Shown: positions 22,745 through 33,179 of the stretch, piece after piece | How the letters are laid out: each line of letters begins with the position of its first letter | How positions within the stretch are numbered: position 1 is the stretch's first letter | Assembly: GCA_910591455.2 (NCBI GenBank) | Contig: OU342817.1 | Span: forward strand, 454,526 to 518,525 | Reading direction: 5' to 3' | Length of the DNA: 64,000 nt | From: Pholis gunnellus | Taxonomy: Eukaryota > Chordata > Actinopteri > Perciformes > Pholidae | Program-made: the position numbers and the translations under genes | Notes under the pieces: generated by a model | What the model was told of the DNA's origin: nothing | What the model saw: only the letters and a program-made list of their open reading frames with translations | Databases searched by the model: none

Positions 22745-24480
22745 GATGACACAGTCTGGATTCTTTGTAGTGGTGATAAAAACAAGAGAAAATGAAGCAC
22801 TGAAGACAAAACAAACTGAGATCTAAAAGAGCAAATAATAAACATTGTTGGTCAATTCTCCATCACACTCACTTATGTTCTCAACAGTCTAAATCTGAAA
22901 CTATTTTAATAGCAAAAGTATATTTGCGTAAAATATTTGACAACAGAGAAATGTTCTGATCATATGTAATAGTGTGTCAATATATTTACTGTTATTTTTA
23001 AATCCACTATTGACAGATGACACAATTTCAATAAAGTATCTCATAAACTGGTTGTCATCACAGACTCAGATTTTGACTGATTTTGTTCTTTTCTTTATAA
23101 AAGCAGTTTCTCTTTTGTTCTGTCAGGGTGTGAAATCTTGTGGTGTCCACAGGGTTCAATCATAGGTCCTCTCATTTTATATTTACATGTTGTCTTTGGA
23201 TCAAATTATGTTCAAACACAACATCAGCTTCCATTGTGTTGCTGATTTGATGAAAGAGTGTTGGGAATTCACCACGTGGTTGGAACAAAGGGAGTTGGGC
23301 CTACAGGGTAGTCAACAGCCTGATTTGGGTTAAGATCAAACCAAACCCCACGAGACGTTAAATCTCACCTGGGTGTGATTCTTTGTCCAAACTCAACACT
23401 GTGGGCTCATTGGACGATGGCCACAGGCACCACAGGGGGCTCCCTGTGATGCAGCCCTGCTGTCCCTGAGAGTATAAAACTCTGCGTTACCTCCAGCTCT
23501 GTGCCATCCCGTCTGACTCGATTTGGATGAAAGGAGGCACAAACAACATTGTTGCTTTTAAGAAAACCTAGGAATAGTTCTACATTCGCTGGACGAACAA
23601 TAGACCTCCTGAAAAAGAGAAGGAAGAAGGAAGAAAATGTATTCTTCAGAGGAAGAGAAGGACAGATTCTTATTCCAATCAAGTCAACATTTGCCGGACG
23701 TGAGGATGAGAATTCCCTTAACTTCTGAGGAATCCCCGCTGCCATATGGAGGACTTATCACCGCGCAGCTTGAAGCTCCGGATCCTGAGTTAAACCAAGA
23801 AACTCGAAGAACCACATTTACCACTATGAAGTCCTCAGACAGTAAGAGGCTTGTGTCTGGGCAGAGAATAGGTCATAGTGTGTTTTTTACCTGTTGTTTC
23901 GTTTTGTTTTGTTTAAGTTACTGTATTGTTAACGTGTCGTTGTGTATGTTTACGGACCACCGACTTCCATTAGTGTCATGTAGAAATTACTTTTGTATTC
24001 CAAGCTACTGTAGTAGTGTTGTGTGTAAATCAGTCACTGCGAGTGAGGTTAGGAACTGTTACTATCAGCTAAAACACCAGAACCATAGAATTGAATATGA
24101 GTTTGCCAGTCAGGTCTCTGTGTGATAGAGAAACAGTTTCTGTATTTTACTGTGGCGGTGAGCATCTGCCTTTGACTAACCCGCACACACACTCACACAC
24201 AAATATAGGTTTTGCTGTTCACTATGAATGTGGAACAGTACCTTGACTATCGACATTGTGAGTGAACACTAATTATGAGACTTAATTTATAGTTTGCTTT
24301 TGGTCCCTGATCTCAGGGTGGTGCCCCGTTATTAACAAATGTTAAAATTCTTATGAATATTAATAATTTTATTACGTCAATAATTTAGTTTTATACTTGC
24401 TGATAACCAAACACGCTCCTGCCAAATCCCAACGACTCCAATAAAATCCAGTAATTATTGAAGCTGGTTTGTTACATGTG
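22745..24480 (+). repeat. Cassette spacer copy 1 (LINE remnant plus ORF module)
   Basis: The region begins as common V 3' flank. A LINE RT remnant reads K-S-C-G-V-H-R-V-Q-S around 23125-23165, the GVPQGS motif with one base lost. An unidentified module follows from about 23260 to 24240. In it, ataaaactctgcg near 23474 resembles a TATA/promoter context, and an ORF at 23637-24125 (162 codons, starts MYSSEEEKDRFLFQSS) is open. The ORF contains LPYGGLITAQLE and a cysteine-rich hydrophobic tail. I do not recognise its family; a retroelement origin is likely. Similar copies precede V4, V9, V12, V20, V23 and V25. Confidence 0.7.
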
Positions 24481-24596
24481 AAGTGCTGTGTGAGATTCAG
24501 GGAGGAGCTAAGATGTTCCTGAACTATAGAAGAGAGAGGAACTTCTATATTCAACAGAGTTCAACACACAAACCATCAACATTACCTTCATTCAAC

Positions 24597-25030
24597 ATGC
24601 TGTCATCACTGATGTTTCTACTTGTTCTAAAAGGTTTGTTTGATTCTGCATTAAGGAAATGTTTCATTCCATTATTTCCTGAATGTTTTAGTAAATGAGT
24701 TTTGTAAAATGGTTTAACAGAGTTATCTCTTCCTTTAGGTGTCAGCTGTGAAGAACTCACTCCAGTCAAGAAAGAAGAGTACAGTTTAGAAAACACAACT
24801 GTTACTCTGTCCTACAACTACTCCAAAATGTCATCTAGCAATTATTTCTTCTGGTATCGACAACATCCAGGAAACCCACCAGAGTTCATCATCTCTCACT
24901 CTGCTTCAGGAAAAGTAGGAAATGAAGAAATCCCTGGACTGACGATTAAAGTGGATCAAAACCTAATCCATATGAACATCTCCTCTGCTGCAGTGACAGA
25001 CTCTGCTGTGTACTACTGTGCTCTGCAGCC
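24597..25030 (+). CDS. TCR V gene V3 (family B, no C23)
   Basis: Leader 24597-24633 (MLSSLMFLLVLK), intron 105 bp, V exon 24739-25030, RSS 25031-25068. LSYNYS replaces LSCNYS. CDR1 region KMSSSNYFF, CDR2 region SHSASGKVGNEE, CDR3 start A-L-Q. It is the left member of a 2394-bp tandem pair with V4. Confidence 0.9.
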
Positions 25031-25109
25031 CACAGTGACAGGAAACACCAAAACTCTGTACAAAAACCTTTGGAGCAAAGACAACACAATACTGTACAAC
25101 ATCCAGTAG

Positions 25110-26875
25110 AGGGAGTCTCACTCTGTGTAACTTCAACATGTGATGACACAGTCTGGATTCTTTGTAGTGGTGATAAAAACAAGAGAAAATGAAGCACTGA
25201 AGACAAAACAGACTGAGATCTAAAAGAGCAAATAATAAACATTGTTGGTCAATTCTCCATCACACTCACTTATGTTCTCAACAGTCTAAATCTGAAACTA
25301 TTTTAATAGCAAAAGTATATTTGCGTAAAATATTTGACAACAGAGAAATGTTCTGATCATATGTAATAGTGTGTCAATATATTTACTGTTATTTTTAAAT
25401 CCACTATTGACAGATGACACAATTTCAATAAAGTATCTCATAAACTGGTTGTCATCACAGACTCAGGCTGTGACTGATTTTGTTCTTTTCTTTATAAAAG
25501 CAGTTTCTCTTTTGTTCTGTCAGGGTGTGAAATCTTGTGGTGTTCACAGGGTTCAATCATAGGTCCTCTCATTTTATATTTACATGTTGTCTTTGGATCA
25601 AATTATGTTCAAACACAACATCAGTTTCCATTGTGTTGCTGATTTGATGAAAGAGTGTTGGGAATTCACCACGTGGTTGGAACAAAGGGAGTTGGGCCTA
25701 CAGGGTAGTCAACAGCCTGATTTGGGTTAAGATCAAACCAAACCCCACGAGACGTTAAATCTCACCTGGGTGTGATTCTTTGTCCAAACTCAACACTGTG
25801 GGCTCATTGGACGATGGCCACAGGCACCACAGGGGGCTCCCTGTGATGCAGCCCTGCTGTCCCTGAGAGTATAAAACTCTGCGTTACCTCCAGCTCTGTG
25901 CCATCCCGTCCGACTCAATTTGGATGAAAGGAGGCACAAACAACATTGTTGCTTTTAAGAAAACCTAGGAATAGTTCTACATTCGCTGGACGAACAATAG
26001 ACCTCCTGAAAAAGAGAAGGAAGAAGGAAGAAAATGTATTCTTCAGAGGAAGAGAAGGACAGATTCTTATTCCAATCAAGTCAACATTTGCCGGACGTGA
26101 GGATGAGAATTCCCTTAACTTCTGAGGAATCCCCGCTGCCATATGGAGGACTTATCACCGCACAGCTTGAAGCTCCGGATCCTGAGTTAAACCAAGAAAC
26201 TCGAAGAACCACATTTACCACTATGAAGTCCTCAGACAGTAAGAGGCTTGTGTCTGGGCAGAGAATAGGTCATAGTGTGTTTTTTACCTGTTTCGTTTTG
26301 TTTTGTTTAAGTTACTGTATTGTTAACGTGTCGTTGTGTATGTTTACGGACCACCGACTTCCATTAGTGTCATGTAGAAATTACTTTTGTATTCCAAGCT
26401 ACTGTAGTAGTGTTGTGTGTAAATCAGTCACTGCGAGTGAGGTTAGGAACTGTTACTATCAGCTAAAACACCAGAACCATAGAATTGAATATGAGTTTGC
26501 CAGTCAGGTCTCTGTGTGATAGAGAAACAGTTTCTGTATTTTACTGTGGCGGTGAGCATCTGCCTTTGACTAACCCGCACACACACTCACACACAAATAT
26601 AGGTTTTGCTGTTCACTATGAATGTGGATCAGTACCTTGACTATCAACATTGTGAGTGAACACTAATTATGAGACTTAATTTATAGTTTGCTTTTGGTCC
26701 CTGATCTCAGGGTGGTGCCCCGTTATTAACAAATGTTAAAATTCTTATGAATATTAATAATTTTATTACGTCAATAATTTAGTTTTATACTTGCTGATAA
26801 CCAAACACGCTCCTGCCAAATCCCAACGACTCCAATAAAATCCAGTAATTATTGAAGCTGGTTTGTTACATGTGA
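25110..26875 (+). repeat. Cassette spacer copy 2
   Basis: Almost a base-for-base repeat of copy 1. The ORF at 26034-26519 has 161 codons, differing by one lost codon in a Cys-Cys pair (FFTCCFVLF becomes FFTCFVLF). The LINE remnant ends near 25562. Confidence 0.75.
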
Positions 26876-26990
26876 AGTGCTGTGTGAGATTCAGGGAGGA
26901 GCTAAGATGTTCCTGAACTATAGAAGAGAGAGGAACTTCTATATTCAACAGAGTTCAACACACAAACCATCAACATTACCTTCATTCAAC

Positions 26991-27424
26991 ATGCTGTCAT
27001 CACTGATGTTTCTACTTGTTCTAAAAGGTTTGTTTGATTCTGCATTAAGGAAATGTTTCATTCCATTATTTCCTGAATGTTTTAGTAAATGAGTTTTATA
27101 AAATGGTTTAACAGAGTTATCTCTTCCTTTAGGTGTCAGCTGTGAAGAACTCACTCCAGTCAAGAAAGAAGAGTACAGTTTAGAAAACACAACTGTTACT
27201 CTGTCCTACAATTACTCCAAAATGTCATCTAGTGATTATTTCTTCTGGTATCGACAACATCCAGGAAACCCACCAGAGTTCATCATCTCTCACTCTGCTT
27301 CAGGAAAAGTAGGAAATGAAGAAATCCCTGGACTGACGATTAAAGTGGATCAAAACCTAATCCACATGAACATCTCCTCTGCTGCAGTGACAGACTCTGC
27401 TGTGTACTACTGTGCTGTGAGGCC
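26991..27424 (+). CDS. TCR V gene V4 (family B, no C23)
   Basis: Leader 26991-27027, intron 105 bp, V exon 27133-27424, RSS 27425-27462. Nearly identical to V3: CDR1 N to D (KMSSSDYFF) and CDR3 start A-V-R in place of A-L-Q. Every boundary is offset exactly 2394 bp from V3. Confidence 0.9.
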
Positions 27425-27619
27425 CACAGTGACAGGAAACACCAAAACTCTGTACAAAAACCTTTGGAGCAAAGACAACACAATACTGTACAACATCCAC
27501 TAGAGGGAGTCTCACTCTGTGTAACTTCAACAGTATGTGATGACACAGTCTGGATTCTTTGTAGTGGTGATAAAAACAAGAGAAAATGAAGCACTGAAGA
27601 CAAAACAGACTGAAGGAAC

Positions 27620-28515
27620 TGATGATAATGAGGTGATGTGGTATATTATTGATATGAACAATAGTTTATCATGATCAAGTTTCAATGAAAATCCTCTGAC
27701 ATCTAATAGAGCTGAAATTAAAGTCTGTTAGTCAGTTGTTTTTAAAATCATAACTGCCTGAATGCGAAACCATTTTAATAATACAAACTATACATATGTT
27801 TGGGCAAAATATTCAATTTCCAAACCACAATGTGATTATATGGAAGAATGTGTCAATTTATTTACTGTTATATTTAACTCTACTATTGACCAATACCGCA
27901 TTTTTAAGAACTTTTTTTCATAAACTGGTTGTCATCAAAGACTCATGTTTAGATTGATTTTGTTCTTTTCTTTATAAAGAAGTTTCTCTGATTGGTCACG
28001 ATGTGATTTCTTGTGGTGTTCCACAGGGTTCAATCATAGGTCCTCTAATTATACTTTTACGCTGATAATTATGCTGATACTATGTGAATATAGATTTCGT
28101 TAAATTACACTAATTGTGGAAGCTTGTTTATTACATGTAAAGTGTTCCAGACCTTCCTACAATTAAGTGAGTCTAGAGCAGAGATCTCAACTTGCTCCTA
28201 TAATTCTGTAAACTATATGAAAATACATCTTGCTCAAGTATTTACTTACTGCTCATAGTCTGTAGATATTGATAATTTATAATCATCAGCGGTTTCTACT
28301 TTAGGAGTATGAATTAAATCTTTCTGGTGTTTGCAAATCCTGAAAAGATAATCCATTTTTGACAGCTACCTTTTTGTTACTCCTGTTATTAAGTAAACAG
28401 GGAAAAAAATTAAGAAAAATAAAAAGTTTGTACCTTTGGAAAATACAAAATGCTGCTATGAGTCTGAGGAGGAAGAGTAACAGAGAAGTGAAGATACAGA
28501 TCTAAGAGGAGACGG
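27620..28515 (+). repeat. Older LINE remnant and diverged spacer between V4 and V5
   Basis: The common flank decays after 27600. At about 28005-28045 an intact GVPQGSIIGPL motif is readable, followed near 28070 by a degenerate Y-A-D box. It is therefore less damaged than the copies in other cassettes. 28330-28520 is shared with 38440-38630 and partly with 47750-48350. No gene seen. Confidence 0.65.
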
Positions 28516-28600
28516 AGAGATTCAGGGAGGAGCTAAGATGTTACTGGAACTTGTTGAACATCAGCTAGTGTCTCCTGTTGATTTAAACCTTGTTGTAGAG

Positions 28601-29250
28601 ATGGAACATTGGCTGTGGATTATTCTTGCTGCTCTGTTCTCTGGTAAGATAGAAAGAACAACATGTTCCTCTCTCAACACTTTTCACCAGAAACTCAGCT
28701 GTGAGTGTTGTTAATGTTCATTATAGAGAAAAGCAAAAGAGAACTTCTGTTGGTATCTAGCAGCTTCTAAAGAACTCGTTATATGGTTCAATCTGACATC
28801 AGACAGCAGTCAGTGAAACCCAGACTATTGTAAATGTCTGTGTGTCTGACTCTCTGGCTAGGTAGCTCTTTAACCCGACTGATAGTTCTGCTTTAATCAA
28901 TCATCTTCATTGATTCATCTCTTCTTCTGCATGTTCTCTTCTTCCTCAGAGTGTAAAGGAGAAGACAGAGTGTTCCAGTCAACAGAAGATGTCATCGCTA
29001 CTGCAGGACAGACCGTTACACTTGACTGTACATTTGAGACAACTGACACATTTCCCTATTTGTTCTGGTACAAACAAGAAGTCAATGATTTCCCAAAGTA
29101 CATGCTGAAAAGTTTCTCAAACAATGTAGAAAAAGCTCCAGAGTTCCAGAAAGACAGATTTGATGCTACAATCAACAAGACATCAGTTCCTCTGAAGATC
29201 CAGAAGCTTCTTCAGTCAGACTCTGCTGTGTACTACTGTGCTCTGAGGCC
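28601..29250 (+). CDS. TCR V gene V5 (family A exon with family C-type leader)
   Basis: Leader 28601-28643 (MEHWLWIILAALFS) is the family C leader. V exon 28950-29250 is family A (ECKGED, TLDC, LFWYKQ, SDSAVYYC, A-L-R). The 306-bp intron still contains the tail of the family A leader exon and its donor (ctgactctctggctaggtag at 28849-28868), so the V exon was placed behind a foreign leader. Splice phase is compatible (G then AG). RSS 29251-29288. Confidence 0.85.
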
Positions 29251-29424
29251 CACAGTGACAGGAAACACCAAAACTCTGTACAAAAACCTTTGGAGCAAAG
29301 ACAACACAATACTGTACAACATCCAGTAGAGGGAGTCTCACTCTGTGTAACTTCAACAGTATGTGATGACACAGTCTGGATTCTTTGTAGTGGTGATAAA
29401 AACAAGAGAAAATGAAGCACTGAA

Positions 29425-29662
29425 GACAACTCCAGGTTTCTTCATTGTTTCCCACATGAGAGTTGAAGTCCCCCAGCCCAACTATATTAAGTTTGTAGCG
29501 CTCCATCTCCCGTGCAAGCTCCGGTTCCTTTCCTACCAGAGAGCTGACATTCTATGTCCCTGGAGCTAGTCTGCGATGACAGTGGTCAGATTGCCTTGGT
29601 CCTCGTCCTCGTCTGCTGCCCAGCTCACATTGCACCTGACCCCAATGCCTCGTGGTAAGTGG
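29425..29662 (-). mobile_element. LINE endonuclease-domain fragment
   Basis: On the - strand it reads V-S-S-L-V-G-K-E-P-E-L, then MERYKLNIVGL, then GDFNSHVGNNEE. These resemble two separated parts of the APE-type endonuclease of non-LTR retrotransposons, fused by an internal deletion. It interrupts the V5 3' flank shortly after the RSS and ends just before the V6 promoter block. Confidence 0.65.
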
Positions 29663-29770
29663 TGTGAGATTCAGGGAGGAGCTAAGATGTTCCTGAACTA
29701 TAGAAGAGAGAGGAACTTCTATATTCAACAGAGTTCAACACACAAGCCATCAACATTACCTTCATTCAAC

Positions 29771-30226
29771 ATGCTGTCACTGCATCATTGTCTGTTTTCT
29801 CTAATGTTTCTATCCACACTAACAGGTAAGTTCAATTATGCAGCAAGAAAAAGCTTAACTCCAATAACATCTGAATGTAAATGATCTATTTAGTCTTTTA
29901 CGCCATGAAATAACAGAGTTATCTCTTCCTTCAGGTGTCAGCTGTGAAGAACTCACTCCAGTCAAGAAAGAAGAGTACAGTTTAGAAAACACAACTGTTA
30001 CTCTGTCCTACAATTACTCTAAATCTGCTACTTATTCTGATTATTTCTTCTGGTATCGACAACATCCAGGAAAACCACCAGAGTTCCTCATCTTTCACTT
30101 GGGAACACAAAATGCAACAAACTCTGGACTGTCTGTTAAAGTGAGTGATGACAAAACCAGAATGGATCTGCAGATCTCCTCTGCTGCAGTGACAGACTCT
30201 GCTGTGTACTACTGTGCTGTGAAGCC
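29771..30226 (+). CDS. TCR V gene V6 (family B, no C23, long-leader subgroup)
   Basis: Leader 29771-29825 (MLSLHHCLFSLMFLSTLT), intron 109 bp, V exon 29935-30226. LSYNYSKSATYSDYFFWYRQ has no C23. CDR2 region FHLGTQNATNSG, FR3 VSDDKTRMDLQ, CDR3 start A-V-K. RSS 30227-30264 with nonamer ACAAAAACA. Its 3' flank differs from the common tract and leads directly into V7. Confidence 0.88.
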
Positions 30227-30264
30227 CACAGTGACAGGAAACACCAAAACTCTGTACAAAAACA
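30227..30264 (+). other. V recombination signal with variant nonamer
   Basis: CACAGTG, 22-bp spacer, ACAAAAACA (last C changed to A). The same nonamer follows V12 (43097-43134), V20 (53969-54006) and V25 (61691-61728). All four share the downstream sequence agctgacacactgacaagct and all four sit immediately before a family C gene. Confidence 0.85.
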
Positions 30265-30484
30265 AGCTGACACACTGACAAGCTGCTGGAAGTCTTTTTT
30301 CCACTCTGTTGGACTGAACTTTCTACCTCCACTAGAGGGTGACATCATCAAGTAGGCGGTGCACTACTTCTGCTCTGTGTTCAACCATTCAGTGAATAAT
30401 AAGTGCTGCTGTGAAGAGAACAATTCTCAGACTGGATGTTGAGCATCAGCTAGTTTCTCCTGTTGATTAAACCTTGTTGTAGAG

Positions 30485-30964
30485 ATGGAACATTGGCTGT
30501 GGATTATTCTTGCTGCTCTGTTCTCTGGTAGGACAGAAAGAACATGTTTTTAATATTTTCTAAAGATTGATATAAACTAGAGTTCTGTCTTCATTTTCCA
30601 CTGTCTTCTCCTCTCAGCCTCATGAACAATGTTCATCTAACAGCTTCATCTTCTCTACTTTTTACAGGACTAACAGCTGGAGACACAATCTCTCCTGAAG
30701 AAGATGAAGTGAGTAAAAGAGAAGGAGAATCTGTCTCACTCAGATGTGACTATGAGACAACATCAGACTATGTTGACCTGTATTGGTACAAACATTCTGA
30801 CCTTCAGGCTCCTCAGTTTATTCTCCGGAAAGGAGCAAGAAAGCGAACAAACCAATATATTCCTGATGAACGATATGAATCTCAAACAAGTAGAAACTCA
30901 GCTGAACTGATCATAAGGAGACTGACCCTGACAGACACAGCTCTCTACTACTGTGCTCTAGAAA
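30485..30964 (+). CDS. TCR V gene V7 (family C)
   Basis: Leader 30485-30527 (MEHWLWIILAALFS), V exon 30668-30964. Domain G-L-T-A-G-D, SVSLRCDYE (C23), DLYWYKH (W41), TDTALYYC (C104), CDR3 start A-L-E. This family does not share the common 3' tract. RSS 30965-31003 has a true 23-bp spacer, and TGA inside the heptamer ends the germline frame. Confidence 0.9.
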
Positions 30965-31003
30965 CACAGTGATCCAAAGTGTACAAGAGGCTGTACAAAA
31001 ACC
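30965..31003 (+). other. Family C recombination signal, 23-bp spacer
   Basis: CACAGTG, 23 bp (atccaaagtgtacaagaggc plus tgt), ACAAAAACC. The spacer is one base longer and unrelated in sequence to that of all other families here. Also at 43835-43873, 54709-54747 and 62431-62469. Confidence 0.9.
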
Positions 31004-31259
31004 TGAACACACATATCTGACTACTCTTCAAAGAGGAGGGAAGTGGTATTCAAACCACAGCTTCATATCAGATGGATTCTGAGGATTCCTGTTTGATCAG
31101 AGTCTCTGTGGTTACAGCTGCTAATGAAACACTGTGGGAGGATCCACATGAGCAGCAGATCCACATCCAACAAACCACCTGTATGATGGTTCAGACACAA
31201 GACACCATGACCACAAAGAAATGGACACTGACTTACTGACTGAATCCGCATTAGAACAC

Positions 31260-32151
31260 AATGAGGTGGGAGATTGACCATCTGGTGACCTGGTGCGGTC
31301 TGAACAACCTGGCGCTCAACGCTCTAAAGACAGTGGAGATGGTTGTGGATTTCAGGAAGAAATTCCCGCCAGCCCCTATCACCCTGTGTGAGTCCCCCCT
31401 CGAAGCTGTGGAGTCCTTCCGCTTCCTGGGCTCCATCATATCCCAGGACCTCAAGTGGGAGCTTAACATCAGCTCCATCACCAAGAAGGCTCAGCAGAGG
31501 ATGTACTTCCTGAGGCAGCTGAAGAAATTCATCCCGCCAAAGACAATGATGGTGCACTTCTACACAGCCATCATTGAGTCCATCCTCTGCTCCTCCATCA
31601 CGGTCTGGTACGCTGCAGCCACTGCCAAGGGCAAGGGCAGGCTGCAGCGCATCATTCGCTCTGCTGAGAGGGTGATTGGCTGCAATCTGCCGTCCCTCCA
31701 GGACTTGTTCACTTCAAGGACCCTGAAGCGAGCAAGAAAGATTGTAGCCGACCCCTCTCACCCTGGACACAAACTGTTCGAGCCCCTTCCATCTTTCAGG
31801 AGTCTGCGGTCCATCAGGACCAAGACCTCACAACACATGAACAGTTTTTTACCCATCTGCAGTTGGGTTCATCAACAAAGTCCGGGACCCCCTCTGACTC
31901 TGTCATCCCCAGGACAATTTATTACCGGTCACTCCCCCGCACATCCCTTCATATTTAAATACACTTGACACTTTTACATTACACTTGTTTAAAGTACTGT
32001 TATCTCTTTGTCGGTGCACTTTATTTGATATTTTATTGTAAATGTTACTATGTTTCTATTTTTTGCACTGTGTTGACTGTTTAATGATATGCACTATCCA
32101 CCATGTAAAATTCCTTGTATGTGCAACACAAAATAAACGGTTCTGATTCTG
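31260..32151 (+). mobile_element. L2/CR1-type LINE, 5'-truncated insertion
   Basis: An ORF at 31261-31968 encodes the C-terminal part of a non-LTR reverse transcriptase: VVDFRKKFPPAP, FRFLGSIISQDLKW, MYFLRQLKKF, SSITVWYAAAT, LQRIIRSAERVIG. After the ORF comes a 3' UTR ending aataaacggttctgattctg, the short-repeat tail typical of L2-like elements. The catalytic half is absent, as in normal 5' truncation. Related flanks after V13, V21 and V26 have the empty site (gaacacagtgagctcctt), with a few bases (tgag) duplicated at the ends here. Confidence 0.85.
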
Positions 32152-32654
32152 ATGAGCTCCTTCCATTGTTCACTATTCTCTGATATCTGGAGAGACTGAC
32201 CACAGACACTGAAACACGAACCATCACAACTCTAAGATAAATAGTAATGTATATCTGTAGAAAGGAAATAAAATAAACTCAGAATCACATTTTAACTGCT
32301 AAAATGTTTTACCAAGTAAAGATTTGTCTGATTCATTCACGAATGCAGAGGACAAAAACATACCAAAGTGTCTGTTTACATTGAAGAGAACAAACATTCT
32401 GAAAAGAGCATAACAATTTGTTCAAATGTTTGTTTACTTTCAATCTTTCTGATCAGAAATATGAATATCCATTTGTTATGGTATAAAGGAGTAAAGTCAT
32501 CAGTAGAGGAACAACACAGGGCTGTGAATGAGCCCCGTCACTGTGATCAGGTTCCTCCTTCTAATCCACCAACTTGGTGTTGATGAAGACTAAACAGAGA
32601 GATCACTGCCTTCTTTATACCTGCTGGAGTTCTCAGATACTCAGCACTGCAGAC

Positions 32655-33091
32655 ATGACGCCTCTGTTCATCTCAGTGCTGCTGGCTGCTGTGAGCCTTG
32701 GTATGAACACAACTTTGTGTCCTTGATATCGATCCAACACTGAGATGATTCTTGAACACACTAATACTGTTTGTTTCTATTTCACAGAATGCAGAGCACA
32801 AAAAGATAATGTGCTGCAGCCAAAAGGAGATGTGACGGCTACTGAAGGAGAGGCAGTAACACTTGGCTGTCAATACAACAGCACTTCATCAAATCATTAT
32901 CTCTTCTGGTACAAACAGGATGGAAACAACAGACCCAAATTCATCCTGAGCCGATTTAAGATTGGTTCGGGGAAAACAGAGGACGAGGAGAGATTTTCAT
33001 CTACACTGAATTCCACCTTAAGATCAGTTCCTCTGAAGATCCAGAAGCTTCTTCAGTCAGACTCTGCTGTGTACTACTGTGCTCTGCAGCC
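32655..33091 (+). CDS. TCR V gene V8 (family D)
   Basis: Leader 32655-32700 (MTPLFISVLLAAVSL), V exon 32788-33091, RSS 33092-33129. Domain E-C-R-A-Q-K, VTLGCQYNS (C23), YLFWYKQ (W41), SDSAVYYC (C104), CDR3 start A-L-Q. FR3 SVPLKIQKLLQ is shared with family A. TATA-like tataaag at 32482. Confidence 0.9.
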
Positions 33092-33179
33092 CACAGTGAC
33101 AGGAAACACCAAAACTCTGTACAAAAACCTTTGGAGCAAAGACAACACAATACTGTACAACATCCACTAGAGGGAGTCT

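Noticed and set aside
23260..24240. Solo LTR or endogenous retrovirus as identity of the ORF module
   Set aside because: A TG start and TATA-like motif are present, but no matching CA end, target duplication, primer site or gag/pol motif could be established. Left as unidentified.
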